NCBI RefSeq assembly: GCF_042649585.1
Contig: NZ_JBHRZM010000004.1
Span: 124,001 to 188,000, forward strand
DNA length: 64,000 nt
Direction: 5' to 3'
Origin: Helicobacter_F equorum
Lineage (GTDB): Bacteria; Campylobacterota; Campylobacteria; Campylobacterales; Helicobacteraceae
Below the pieces are notes generated by a model. That model saw only the letters and a list, made by a program, of their open reading frames with translations. It was not told the origin of the DNA and did not search any database. Positions 1-7,265 of this stretch are shown here, piece by piece. The position numbers and the translations under genes were made by a program. The first letter of the stretch is position 1. The number at the start of each line of letters is the position of its first letter.

Positions 1-737
1 GTTCAAATGATGATGAAGTGTTGAATTTTGCAAAAAATTTAAAGAGCAACAAGATTGTTTTGGGTAAGCGTGATGAGAGTTTATGTATGGACAGTACGCA
101 AACTGATGAACTCATTGTATATGCTCACCAACTTATTAATAATGGGGAGATTTTATGGACTCATGTGACCGCACCATTTTTTGATCATCGATGTTATGAT
201 GACGTAATAGAGAAATATGAGCAGTGCTTATACGGAGGTTATGATTCGCTTATGAGTGTTAATAGGGTTTATGGATTCTTGTGGGGTTCTAAAGGTCCTA
301 TCAATTATGATAGAACGCTATGTAGGTGGCCACAAACACAAAGGCTTGCACCACTGTATGAGGTAAATAGTGCAGTTTTTCTAGCTAATGCGGAGATGTA
401 CAAACAACATCATGATAGAATAGGTGAAATGCCATACTTTTATATTACAGATAAAATTACGGGATTTGATGTAGATTGGAGAGAAGATTTTCTCATTGTT
501 AAGGCACTTTTTGAATCAAGTTTTGCTAGTGATTTTGTAGATTGTATGCAATCTAGCCCTAGGATTTCGGGGGGGGGGATACACTATAATATTTGCCATT
601 TAGAAACCATTTGGTGTAATCTATATATAACTTCTATAGAGACAAGAATTGTTCTTTTTTCACACAATATTTTGTTAAGGAACCCGTTTTCGTGTAGAAT
701 CAAGCAAACAGATATAGCTTTGGGGTGTGCATCATGA
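1..737 (+). CDS. Acylneuraminate (CMP-sugar) cytidylyltransferase-like protein, 5' end cut by the window
   Basis: The frame is open to the left edge of the window, so the N-terminus (with the usual nucleotide-binding start) lies outside. What remains reads like the body of a NeuA-type enzyme: an SNDDEVL segment, then a THVTAPFFD strand, then a conserved acidic stretch (FDVDWREDFLIVKAL) that normally ends such enzymes. Known role of the family: activation of a nonulosonic or KDO-like sugar with CTP for transfer to a surface glycan or flagellin. After the catalytic domain comes a 10-G tract (569-578) and about 52 residues with no similarity I recognise. The stop TGA overlaps the next gene's ATG as ATGA, so the two are probably translationally coupled. 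With 9 or 11 G the frame would stop within a few codons of the tract. Confidence 0.75.
   Translation, partial: SNDDEVLNFAKNLKSNKIVLGKRDESLCMDSTQTDELIVYAHQLINNGEILWTHVTAPFFDHRCYDDVIEKYEQCLYGGYDSLMSVNRVYGFLWGSKGPINYDRTLCRWPQTQRLAPLYEVNSAVFLANAEMYKQHHDRIGEMPYFYITDKITGFDVDWREDFLIVKALFESSFASDFVDCMQSSPRISGGGIHYNICHLETIWCNLYITSIETRIVLFSHNILLRNPFSCRIKQTDIALGCAS
569..578 (+). repeat. Poly-G tract, 10 G, near the 3' end of a cytidylyltransferase gene
   Basis: Ten consecutive G after the catalytic domain. In the present length the frame continues for 159 bases and stops in an ATGA overlap with the next gene. One G fewer or more gives a stop 3-7 codons after the tract. Tracts of this length are typical phase-variable sites in Helicobacter and Campylobacter. 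Confidence 0.9.
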
Positions 738-1633
738 AAATTATAGGTGTAATTCCAGCACGTTTTGCTTCTAGCAGATTTCCAGGTAAACCATTAGCTA
801 GTATTTGTGGAAAACCCATGATATGGTGGATATACCAAGAGGCTAAAAAACTTCAAGAAATTTGCGAAGTGTATGTTGCTACAGAGAGCCCAATAGTTGT
901 TCAAGAATGTCGCAAGTTGAATGTAAATGTAATACTTACTTCTGATGAACATGCAAGTGGTACAGATAGGGTTGCAGAAGTTGCGCGTATTGTTGATGCA
1001 GATTGGTATCTGATATGGATGGGTGATGAACCATTAATAAAATCTCAAGAAGTTAGATATCTTTTACAAGAAGCAAACAATAAGAAAAACTATGAAGTTT
1101 ACATGCTTGCTAAACATTTTGATAACCCAGTAGATGTAGTTAATTCAACAACTATAAAACTTGCAATTAATAAATATCAAGAACTTATATTTATGTCGCG
1201 TTCTTGTATACCTTTTCCTAAGGCTGCTCTAGATTATCATTATTACAAAAATATAGGTGCTTATTTGATGAGTGCGGAAGCATTGCGTTTTTTTGCACAT
1301 ACGGAAGTTGGATATTTGGAAAATATTGAGGATATTGAACTTCTACGTTTTTTAGAGAATTATAAAAAAATCTATGTATCTATTTTGCAGGATTGTATTT
1401 CTATGTCTGTCGATACTCCAAAGGATTTGCAGCGTGTTATCAAGTTAATGGAAACTACCCTAACTAGAGACTCGATAAGCTTTGATACGCCTTCGGGGGG
1501 GGGGGGGGTAGATAACCCATTTAAAAGGCAATACACAAAGTTCTTGTGCATTTCATTAGATAAGAAATTTTCTCTTACCTTATGCTCTTTATGTTATAGT
1601 CATACTTCTTTCCAAAGCGTGAGAGTTGCGTAA
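734..1633 (+). CDS. KdsB-like CMP-ulosonate cytidylyltransferase
   Basis: The protein starts MKIIGVIPARFASSRFPGKP, the classical KdsB N-terminal loop that binds CTP, and continues with SGTDRVAEVA and a WMGDEP segment typical of 3-deoxy-manno-octulosonate cytidylyltransferase. It would activate KDO or a related ulosonic acid for transfer. I chose ATG 734, which overlaps the previous stop, over the earlier in-frame GTG. KdsB proteins are usually about 240-250 residues; here the conserved part ends near residue 250 (SVDTPKDLQRVIKLME), then a 14-G tract encodes four glycines and a tail of about 42 residues follows. The stop overlaps the next start as TAATG. Its place in a phase-variable glycan cluster suggests a dedicated paralogue rather than the lipid A-core KdsB, but I cannot exclude the latter. 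Confidence 0.82.
   Translation: MKIIGVIPARFASSRFPGKPLASICGKPMIWWIYQEAKKLQEICEVYVATESPIVVQECRKLNVNVILTSDEHASGTDRVAEVARIVDADWYLIWMGDEPLIKSQEVRYLLQEANNKKNYEVYMLAKHFDNPVDVVNSTTIKLAINKYQELIFMSRSCIPFPKAALDYHYYKNIGAYLMSAEALRFFAHTEVGYLENIEDIELLRFLENYKKIYVSILQDCISMSVDTPKDLQRVIKLMETTLTRDSISFDTPSGGGGVDNPFKRQYTKFLCISLDKKFSLTLCSLCYSHTSFQSVRVA
1495..1508 (+). repeat. Poly-G tract, 14 G, near the 3' end of the KdsB-like gene
   Basis: Fourteen G at the end of the KdsB-like domain. With 14 G the frame continues for 125 bases and ends in a TAATG overlap with the aldolase gene. With 13 G the next codon is TAG, and with 15 G a stop follows after two codons. The pattern matches the tract at 569-578. Confidence 0.92.
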
Positions 1634-2406
1634 TGTTTGGAATAGAGAAGCTTCTTTATACACAGCTTTGTAAATTAAAGAATACATATCATTTGCAAGG
1701 GATTAAAGCAGAATTTGAAGCTGAAGGGTCAAACTTTAGAGATGTGATGCGTTTAAGGCGACTTACTTCAAGTGCTGGTGTGAAGTTATATCTCAAAATT
1801 GGTGGTGTAGAAGCCTTGAGAGATCTTAAAGATGCTATAGAAATAGGTGTAGATGGAGTGATTGCACCTATGGTAGAGAGTGTCTTTGGGGCAAAAAAAT
1901 TTTATGAAAGTATTCAGAAATTTTACAAAGATAATCCTATCCATACTACCCTTAATATTGAAACTAAAACTGCTATAGAAAATTTTAGTGAAATTCTGTG
2001 TTACGCTAATGGGAAGTTTAACAATATTAATATTGGGCGATCGGATTTGAGTGCATCATTTTTGAATCCACGGATAACTCCAGAGAGTGAGAACATTTAT
2101 GTAATTATTACTGACATTATCCGTCACATGCAAGATTTGGATCTTACATTAGGATTGGGGGGCGGACTTAGTCGTGCTAGCATCGATAATCTTAACACTA
2201 CTTATATTTCTTTGAAACCTTCTATTAATCAACTCGAAACACGAAAGGTGATATTACCTACTGAAAGTTTTTGTGCTACAGAAGATGCGCTTAATGAAGC
2301 ATTGAAATTTGAGGAACTTTATATCTTATCTAAAAAAGAATTTAGTGATTTGTATATAGATTCTGAAATAGCACGACTGCCGGAATTAAAAAGGAGAATG
2401 TCATGA
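1633..2406 (+). CDS. HpcH/HpaI-type aldolase/citrate lyase family protein
   Basis: A 257-residue TIM-barrel protein with family segments KIGGVEALRDLKDAIEIGVDG, IAPMVES, the ETKTA strand (glutamate expected to bind the metal) and GRSDLSASF. Known members cleave or form carbon-carbon bonds between pyruvate or oxaloacetate and an aldehyde. Between CMP-ulosonate cytidylyltransferases it could supply a 2-oxo-3-deoxy acid for activation; this is inference from context. It starts within the stop of the KdsB-like gene (TAATG) and ends overlapping the next gene by four bases (ATGA at 2403-2406), so it is in the middle of a coupled operon. The substrate is unknown. Confidence 0.75.
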   Translation: MFGIEKLLYTQLCKLKNTYHLQGIKAEFEAEGSNFRDVMRLRRLTSSAGVKLYLKIGGVEALRDLKDAIEIGVDGVIAPMVESVFGAKKFYESIQKFYKDNPIHTTLNIETKTAIENFSEILCYANGKFNNINIGRSDLSASFLNPRITPESENIYVIITDIIRHMQDLDLTLGLGGGLSRASIDNLNTTYISLKPSINQLETRKVILPTESFCATEDALNEALKFEELYILSKKEFSDLYIDSEIARLPELKRRMS

Positions 2407-3050
2407 GTTTTTGTGTGATTATTCCAGCTCAAGATTATAATCGGTATCATACGGATGGTGATCTTGCTCCATTTGGTGATACGACGTTGCTAGAATGGAA
2501 ACTAGCTCAGTGCAAGGATTTTGTCTCAAAAGATAGAATCTATATAAGTTCTCAGAGTGCTAAGATACAAGATATAGCATCGCAACAAGGTGTTGGATTT
2601 GTCAAGCGTGATAGTGCTACGAGTTACATGGATAATATTAAAGATTTATTAAATCAACTGAGTTTTGAAAATATTATCTATACACATTGCACTACACCAT
2701 TTATAAATGCCAGTATGTATCAAGCTATGTACCAAGAGTTTCTCAAAGCAAATCATAGCTCACTTATTTCGGTTAAAGAATTGCGAGAATTTATCTTTTA
2801 TCAAGGCAAAAGACTTAATATAGAAAATGCATTTATTTTACGCACACAGATTGAACCTGTCATGTCAGTGATTAACGGATGTTATATATTTAAACGCACT
2901 AGAGCTCAAGAAATACAAAATTTTATTTTTGAAGATTCTGCATTTTTTATACTTGAGAATCTTGCAAGCATTGAAATTAAGGATATAGGTGATTATGCAA
3001 TAGCTAGGGAGCTTATTGCAATGTATTTCAATAGGGAGGTTCGGAAGTGA
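2403..3050 (+). CDS. NeuA-like cytidylyltransferase family protein
   Basis: A 215-residue protein starting MSFCVIIPAQDYNRYH, like the first strand of nucleotidyltransferases but with a changed loop: the usual R-x-G-S-K-R is replaced by QDYNRYHTDGD. The later parts are typical: FGDTTLLEWKL, YISSQS, a YTHCTTPFIN strand and a C-terminal acidic segment (IKDIGDYAIARELI). It belongs to the CMP-sugar synthetase superfamily, but the altered loop makes its CTP-binding activity uncertain. It overlaps the aldolase by four bases, and its TGA stop is embedded in GTGA, where GTG is the probable ancestral start of the next gene. Confidence 0.65.
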   Translation: MSFCVIIPAQDYNRYHTDGDLAPFGDTTLLEWKLAQCKDFVSKDRIYISSQSAKIQDIASQQGVGFVKRDSATSYMDNIKDLLNQLSFENIIYTHCTTPFINASMYQAMYQEFLKANHSSLISVKELREFIFYQGKRLNIENAFILRTQIEPVMSVINGCYIFKRTRAQEIQNFIFEDSAFFILENLASIEIKDIGDYAIARELIAMYFNREVRK

Positions 3051-3063
3051 GTATTAAGTATTA
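3050..3063 (+). repeat. Two tandem copies of AGTATTA just after a GTG start
   Basis: AGTATTA is repeated twice directly after GTG 3047. Removing one copy gives GTG in frame with the SISAIIPVRKG start of the cytidylyltransferase and restores a GTGA stop/start overlap with the gene before it. Seven bases shift the frame by one. Confidence 0.8.
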
Positions 3064-3732
3064 GTGCTATTATACCAGTTCGTAAGGGATCCAAAAGATT
3101 AAAACATAAAAATATTTTACCATTTGGGGATTCAAATCTTTTGATACATAAGATTCGCCAACTTAAAAAAGTCAAACATGTAAGCGAAATTATAGTTTCA
3201 TCAGATAGTGATTCTATGTTGGAGATGGCAGAGAATGAGGGTGTTAGAATTCACAAGAGACAAAAAGAGTTTGCTGATGAAAAGAGTAAAAGCTTCTCTG
3301 AACTTATAGAGCATTTGGCATACGACGTGGGAAATGGGGAACATATTTTATATGCACCTTGTGTGTGTCCATTGTGTGATGAGCAGGACTTTGCAAAAGC
3401 TATAAAGATATATAAAAATCAAGTGCTTGATGAAAAAAGTTTGATAGTGTTATTTCTGTAAAAGAATTCAAAGAATACCTGTGGGATACTACCAAGCCTA
3501 TAAACTATCGCATAGGTACATACCACACTCCATCACAGAATCTTCCAGAATATTTTGTAGTTGTCAATGGTTTTTATCTTGCTACACGTGAGAATATGCA
3601 AAAATGGAAATATTTTTTTGGCATGCAGCCATACAAGATACCTTTAGATCAAGCTCACGCTATAGATATTGATACAGAATTTGACTATATATGTGCAAGA
3701 GCAGGCTATGCTTATATGCAAGACAAAGCATC

Positions 3733-3742
3733 GGGGGGGGGG
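3733..3742 (+). repeat. Poly-G tract, 10 G, between a cytidylyltransferase gene and an epimerase gene
   Basis: In the reading frame of the upstream cytidylyltransferase the present 10 G give an immediate TAA. Eleven G would add a 25-residue hydrophobic tail ending in ATGA at the epimerase start. Nine G would run the frame without a stop into the epimerase ATG at 3816, making a fusion. Confidence 0.9.
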
Positions 3743-3815
3743 TAATCAGTTCCATTATTGGTTGCTATGCGATTTCTTATCTATTGTTGTGTTTCTCATA
3801 CAAGAGGATAGCACA

Positions 3816-4738
3816 ATGAATATCCTCATTACTGGCGGAGCTGGATTTATTGGTACCGCTTTGGCATATAGGCTTATTCAAGCTTCGCACAGGGTAGTTT
3901 TGATTGATTTACCCAAAAAATTTAAGCCTCATCATAGAGATTATGAATGTTATGAGATTGACATACGTAATATTTCTAACTTTAGAGTTTTAAGAAATAA
4001 GCACTTTGATTGTATTTTTCATTTAGCCGCTCAAACTTCTGGAGCTATTTCACAAGAAGATCCCACATTGGATGTTGATACAAATGTAAAGGGTACTCTT
4101 AATGTGTGTAATTTTGCACGCATGTGTGGTGCTAAAAAAATTATTTTTAGTTCTTCTATGGCTATTTATGGTAATCATAATGGTAAAATTTCCGAAGATA
4201 ATGTTCCGAATCCACTTTCAAATTATGGTGTCTCCAAGCTTTGTGGCGAGATGTATATTCAGAGTTTTCGACAATTTGGAATTCAAAATAGTATTTTTAG
4301 ATTATTTAATGTTTATGGTCCAGGGCAAGATATGTGCAATCTCCGACAAGGTATGGCAAGCATTTTTATGGCACAGGCATTGACATCGAACGCTATACGC
4401 GTGACTGGATCATTGGATCGATATAGAGTTTTGTTTATATCGATGATGTTGTGGCAGCGTTATTATTGGGTTTAGGACATGAAACAGATTCTCAGACTTA
4501 CAATGTAGGGAGCGCAACCGCCACGCGTGTTGATGAGCTTATTGAATATATTTTATCTTTATGTCCAAAGCCCCGCACGGATTTTTGTATAACAAATATA
4601 GGAGGACACGAAGGAGATACATTTGGTTCTCTTGCAGAAATTAAAAAAATATGTGCTTTAGGATGGAATCCTAGAGTATCTCTTAAGGATGGGTTGCAAA
4701 ATATGTATAAGTATGCTACTATGGATGGTGTTTTATGA
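3816..4738 (+). pseudogene. NAD-dependent sugar epimerase/dehydratase, frameshifted
   Basis: The protein starts MNILITGGAGFIGTALAYRL (Rossmann GxxGxxG) and has the FHLAAQ strand, the S-S-S-M-A-I-Y segment and YGVSK (catalytic Y-x-x-x-K) of extended short-chain dehydrogenases acting on nucleotide sugars. Near 4428 the frame shifts: the expected R-D-F-V-Y-I-D-D-V segment is coded as AGA G-T TTT GTT, as if the A of a GAT codon were missing. The remainder (VAALLLGLGHETDSQTYNVGS to the end) is in another frame and ends in ATGA with the next gene. The break is not in a homopolymer, so a true mutation is likely but an assembly error cannot be excluded. As it stands the product lacks its last third. 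Confidence 0.78.
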
Positions 4739-5460
4739 AAATCGCAGCATTATTAACTGGTAGAGGCAATAATACTTTACCTAATAAAAATATTCTTCCA
4801 CTTTTGGGTTCGCCACTTTTAAGCTATCCAGCCAAGGCCGCGTTAGCGGTAGAAGATATACAAAGATTTTTTGTGAGCAGTGATGATAAAAAAATTCTAG
4901 ATATAGCACAAAGATTGGGTTATGTGCCAATCTTGCGCCCAAAGGAATTAGCGCTTCCAAATTCACAGCATATCGACGCGATTTTGCATGCACTTACGGT
5001 TATCGAATTGCAATTTGAGTTTGTGCCAGATATTTTGGTGGTGTTATTGGCAAATTCTGCAACTATTAAAAGCGAGTGGATCCATCAAGCTATTTCAATT
5101 ATACAACAAGATTCAAATGTAAGTGCCGTTGTACCGGTGCAAAATGATCAAGATCATCATCCTTATCGAGCAAAGCGCTTAAATACGCAGGGGAGCTTAG
5201 AGCCATTTTTTGATTTTGGTGACAAAGTCATTTCTACTAATAGGCAAGATTTGGAAACCTGTTATTTTTTATGTCACAATTTTTGGGTTTTAAATTTGCA
5301 GAAGTCTTTATATGCTAGTGGTGGGCAGAAGCCCTGGGTATTTTTAGGCAATAATATTAAACCAATTTTTACACAAGGTTGTTTTGACGTGCATACTCTT
5401 GATGACCTTGCTAAAAGTGAGGAATGGTTGAAGCAAAATCTAATTCCTTCATCAGAGTAG
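4735..5460 (+). CDS. NeuA-like CMP-sugar cytidylyltransferase
   Basis: A complete 241-residue protein starting MKIAALLTGRGNNTLPNKNI, with the nucleotide-binding loop followed by LPLLGSPLLSYPAKAAL, FVSSDDKKILDIA and ILVVLLANSATIKSE, as in acylneuraminate cytidylyltransferases. It would activate a nonulosonic acid with CTP in the cytoplasm. The ATG overlaps the stop of the broken epimerase (ATGA). Unlike its neighbours it has no poly-G tract. It is the most intact NeuA-like gene in the cluster. Confidence 0.78.
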   Translation: MKIAALLTGRGNNTLPNKNILPLLGSPLLSYPAKAALAVEDIQRFFVSSDDKKILDIAQRLGYVPILRPKELALPNSQHIDAILHALTVIELQFEFVPDILVVLLANSATIKSEWIHQAISIIQQDSNVSAVVPVQNDQDHHPYRAKRLNTQGSLEPFFDFGDKVISTNRQDLETCYFLCHNFWVLNLQKSLYASGGQKPWVFLGNNIKPIFTQGCFDVHTLDDLAKSEEWLKQNLIPSSE

Positions 5461-5463
5461 ATA

Positions 5464-5649
5464 TTGCCAAAGATTTTTAGAGTCACTAATGGTTTATATA
5501 TGCGTGATCGAGAATCGATTTTGCAAAGTGGCTATTTTTTGGGTAAAAATCCTTATAAATTTTGTGTTTCAAAAATTTCTGGAATTGATATCGATGAATA
5601 TGAAGATTATGAAATGGCAAGAGCGCTTTTAAGTTTATATGATGATTAA
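5464..5649 (+). pseudogene. C-terminal remnant of another NeuA-like cytidylyltransferase
   Basis: Sixty-one residues resembling the end of the broken enzyme at 3047-3745: NGLYMRDRESILQSGYFLGKNPYK here against NGFYLATRENMQ, a Y-F-F-G segment and QPYK there, both followed by I-D-I-D and a short acidic helix. There is no N-terminal domain and only a TTG could start it. It is probably what is left after a deletion between cytidylyltransferase copies. Confidence 0.6.
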
Positions 5650-5710
5650 TATGCTACACTCACAGGTTTAAAATCTAGTTGTAGCTAGGACTTAATTTTG
5701 GGAGTAGATT

Positions 5711-6587
5711 ATGAAAAATGTGATTGTATTTGGTGCAGGAAGCACAGGAAGAACTCTAGTGGCTGAAATGGTTGTTGGGGGGGGGTATATATAATATAGA
5801 TTCTCTCTTTTTTGTGGATAATGATGAAAGAAAGTGGAGCAAGGATCTGCAAATCACAGTAGGTGATGAAACTTTGCATTTTCCTATAAAATCACCAAAA
5901 GAAATTTTAAGGGTAGACTTTGATGAAATTATTTTAGCCACAATGGTCGGTTATGAGGATAATTTAAAGCAACTTCAAGATTATAAAATCCCAAAGCATA
6001 AAATAGAACATCTTCATCTTTGGAAAAAACTGATTCCACGCATTCAATTTTTGGAAAGTTTTGCAAAAGAATGCAAAATTAAAAATCTAGATGGTAATGT
6101 TGCGGAACTCGGCGTTTTTCAAGGAGAGTTTGCTAAAAAAATTAATGAGTTTTTTCCTAATAAAACTCTTTATTTATTTGATACTTTTGAAGGCTTTGAT
6201 GAGAGAGATCTCAAGAGTGAAACAAATGATGTAAAAGAGAATGGTATCGGGCATTTGAATGATACTTCAATAGAAATAGTTATGAATAAAATGCTTTATC
6301 CTGAAAATGTAATTATTAAAAAGGGGTGGTTTCCAGAAAGTGCAGCGGGATTAGGTGATAAAAAGTTTTGTTTTGTAAATCTAGATCCAGATTTATACGA
6401 ACCTATTCTAGCAGGTTTGGAGTTTTTTTATCCCAAGATGGTAAAAGGGGGAGTGCTTTTGATTCACGACTATTTTAATGAGGGTTATCCTGGAGTTAGA
6501 CAAGCAGTGAGTGAATTTTGTGAGAAGTATAGCCTCAATTCTTTTCCCATTGGAGATGATATCAGTATAGCAATACAAAAGGTATAG
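5711..6587 (+). CDS. Two-domain TylF/MycF-like methyltransferase, phase-OFF at a 9-G tract
   Basis: ATG 5711 has a good Shine-Dalgarno (GGGAG) and encodes an N-terminal nucleotide-binding start (MKNVIVFGAGSTGRTL). With the present 9 G (5777-5785) the frame stops at TAA 5792 after 27 codons. With 8 G it would run on through about 80 residues of the sugar-nucleotide-type N-terminal domain into a methyltransferase domain (VAELGVFQGEFAKKIN, LFDTFEGFDERD, FVNLDPDLYEPI, LIHDYF) of the macrocin O-methyltransferase (TylF) family, for 291 residues in all. An internal TTG start at 5772 is conceivable but would lack the glycine motif. The gene at 7266 is a paralogue with the same layout. It probably modifies a glycan or its precursor; the substrate is unknown. 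Confidence 0.75.
5777..5785 (+). repeat. Poly-G tract, 9 G, in the N-terminal codons of a methyltransferase gene
   Basis: Nine G give a stop at 5792; eight or eleven G join the ATG at 5711 to the long downstream frame. This is a classical ON/OFF switch inside a coding region, seen here in the OFF state. Confidence 0.9.
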
Positions 6588-6594
6588 AACAAAC

Positions 6595-7215
6595 GTGATT
6601 AAAAATATTTTATGGGATTTTGATGGTGTTATACTCGATAGTCTAGCGGTGCGAGATTATGGATTTAGAGAAATTTTTAAGAATTTTGAGATAGAGGATG
6701 TAGAAAAACTTATAGTTTATCATCAACAAAATGGAGGGCTTTCTAGATTCCATAAGATCAAATATTTTTTCGAGGAAATTATACATCAACCAATCGATAA
6801 CGATGGGATTGAGTATTATGCTAGAGAATTTAGTGAGATTATGCGTCGTGAATTGAGTAATCAACAATATTTGATACAGGAGACCATGACATTTATTTCA
6901 TCACATTATCAACAAATACGATTTTTTATTGCCTCTGGTTCTGAGCACAATGAATTAAACTTTTTATGTCACAAATTGGGTATAGCACAATATTTTTCAG
7001 CTATATATGGTTCCCCAACACCAAAAGTTGGCCTCGTTGCTAAGATTCTATCTTCTCATGATTGTGATCCTAGGGAGTGTATTTTAATCGGTGATAGCAT
7101 TAATGACTATGATGCAGCAAAGACACACAATGTCACATTTTATGGCTACAATAATACAAGCCTACAGGGCATTAGCGAGAGATATATAAAAACCTTTGTT
7201 GGATTTTGTATATAA
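6595..7215 (+). CDS. HAD-superfamily phosphatase
   Basis: A 206-residue protein starting at GTG 6595. Motif I is DFDGVILDS, motif II FIASGS, the lysine lies in SPTPKVG, and motif IV is LIGDSINDYDAA, as in phosphoglycolate phosphatase-like HAD hydrolases with a helical cap (residues about 15-90). It would remove phosphate from a small molecule in the cytoplasm. Placed between two TylF-like methyltransferases in a glycan cluster, it may act on a sugar phosphate precursor; that is inference. It follows the preceding gene by eight bases. Confidence 0.75.
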   Translation: MIKNILWDFDGVILDSLAVRDYGFREIFKNFEIEDVEKLIVYHQQNGGLSRFHKIKYFFEEIIHQPIDNDGIEYYAREFSEIMRRELSNQQYLIQETMTFISSHYQQIRFFIASGSEHNELNFLCHKLGIAQYFSAIYGSPTPKVGLVAKILSSHDCDPRECILIGDSINDYDAAKTHNVTFYGYNNTSLQGISERYIKTFVGFCI

Positions 7216-7222
7216 ATTTTGT

Positions 7223-7228
7223 TATAAT
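7223..7228 (+). promoter_or_regulatory. Probable -10 box (TATAAT) for the second TylF-like gene
   Basis: TATAAT lies 37 bases before ATG 7266, with a GGGAG Shine-Dalgarno between them. The second methyltransferase can probably be transcribed independently of the upstream operon. No clear -35 is seen, as is usual in Helicobacter. Confidence 0.45.
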
Positions 7229-7265
7229 CGGCAACTTACAATGTTATGAAGTGGGAGTTGCAAAG

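Larger units (their letters stand above)
3047..3745 (+). pseudogene. Broken NeuA-like cytidylyltransferase gene (start disrupted, one internal frameshift, poly-G end)
   Basis: Read across frames, this encodes a complete NeuA-like enzyme beginning SISAIIPVRKGSKRLKHKN, with the classical R-x-G-S-K-R loop, FGDSNLL and VSSDSDSM. Two lesions are seen. The GTG at 3047 is put out of frame by a 7-bp tandem duplication (3050-3063). A one-base shift at the A6 run 3433-3438 then changes frame before the C-terminal half (FDSVISVKEFKEYLW to MQDKAS). The second half ends with a 10-G tract and an immediate TAA. From the first ATG at 3141 only about 106 residues can be made in one frame. The A6 shift may be a sequencing error; the 7-bp duplication is unlikely to be. 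Confidence 0.72.

Noticed and set aside
3432..3442. Programmed -1 frameshift at the A6 run of the cytidylyltransferase gene
   Set aside because: The heptamer A-AAA-AAG is present but not in the phase required for the zero frame, and the same gene has a second lesion at its start, so decay or an error is simpler.
5753..5800. Internal TTG 5772 as the normal start of the first TylF-like gene
   Set aside because: It would discard the conserved nucleotide-binding start MKNVIVFGAGSTG, which has a good Shine-Dalgarno; phase-OFF at the G tract explains the data better.
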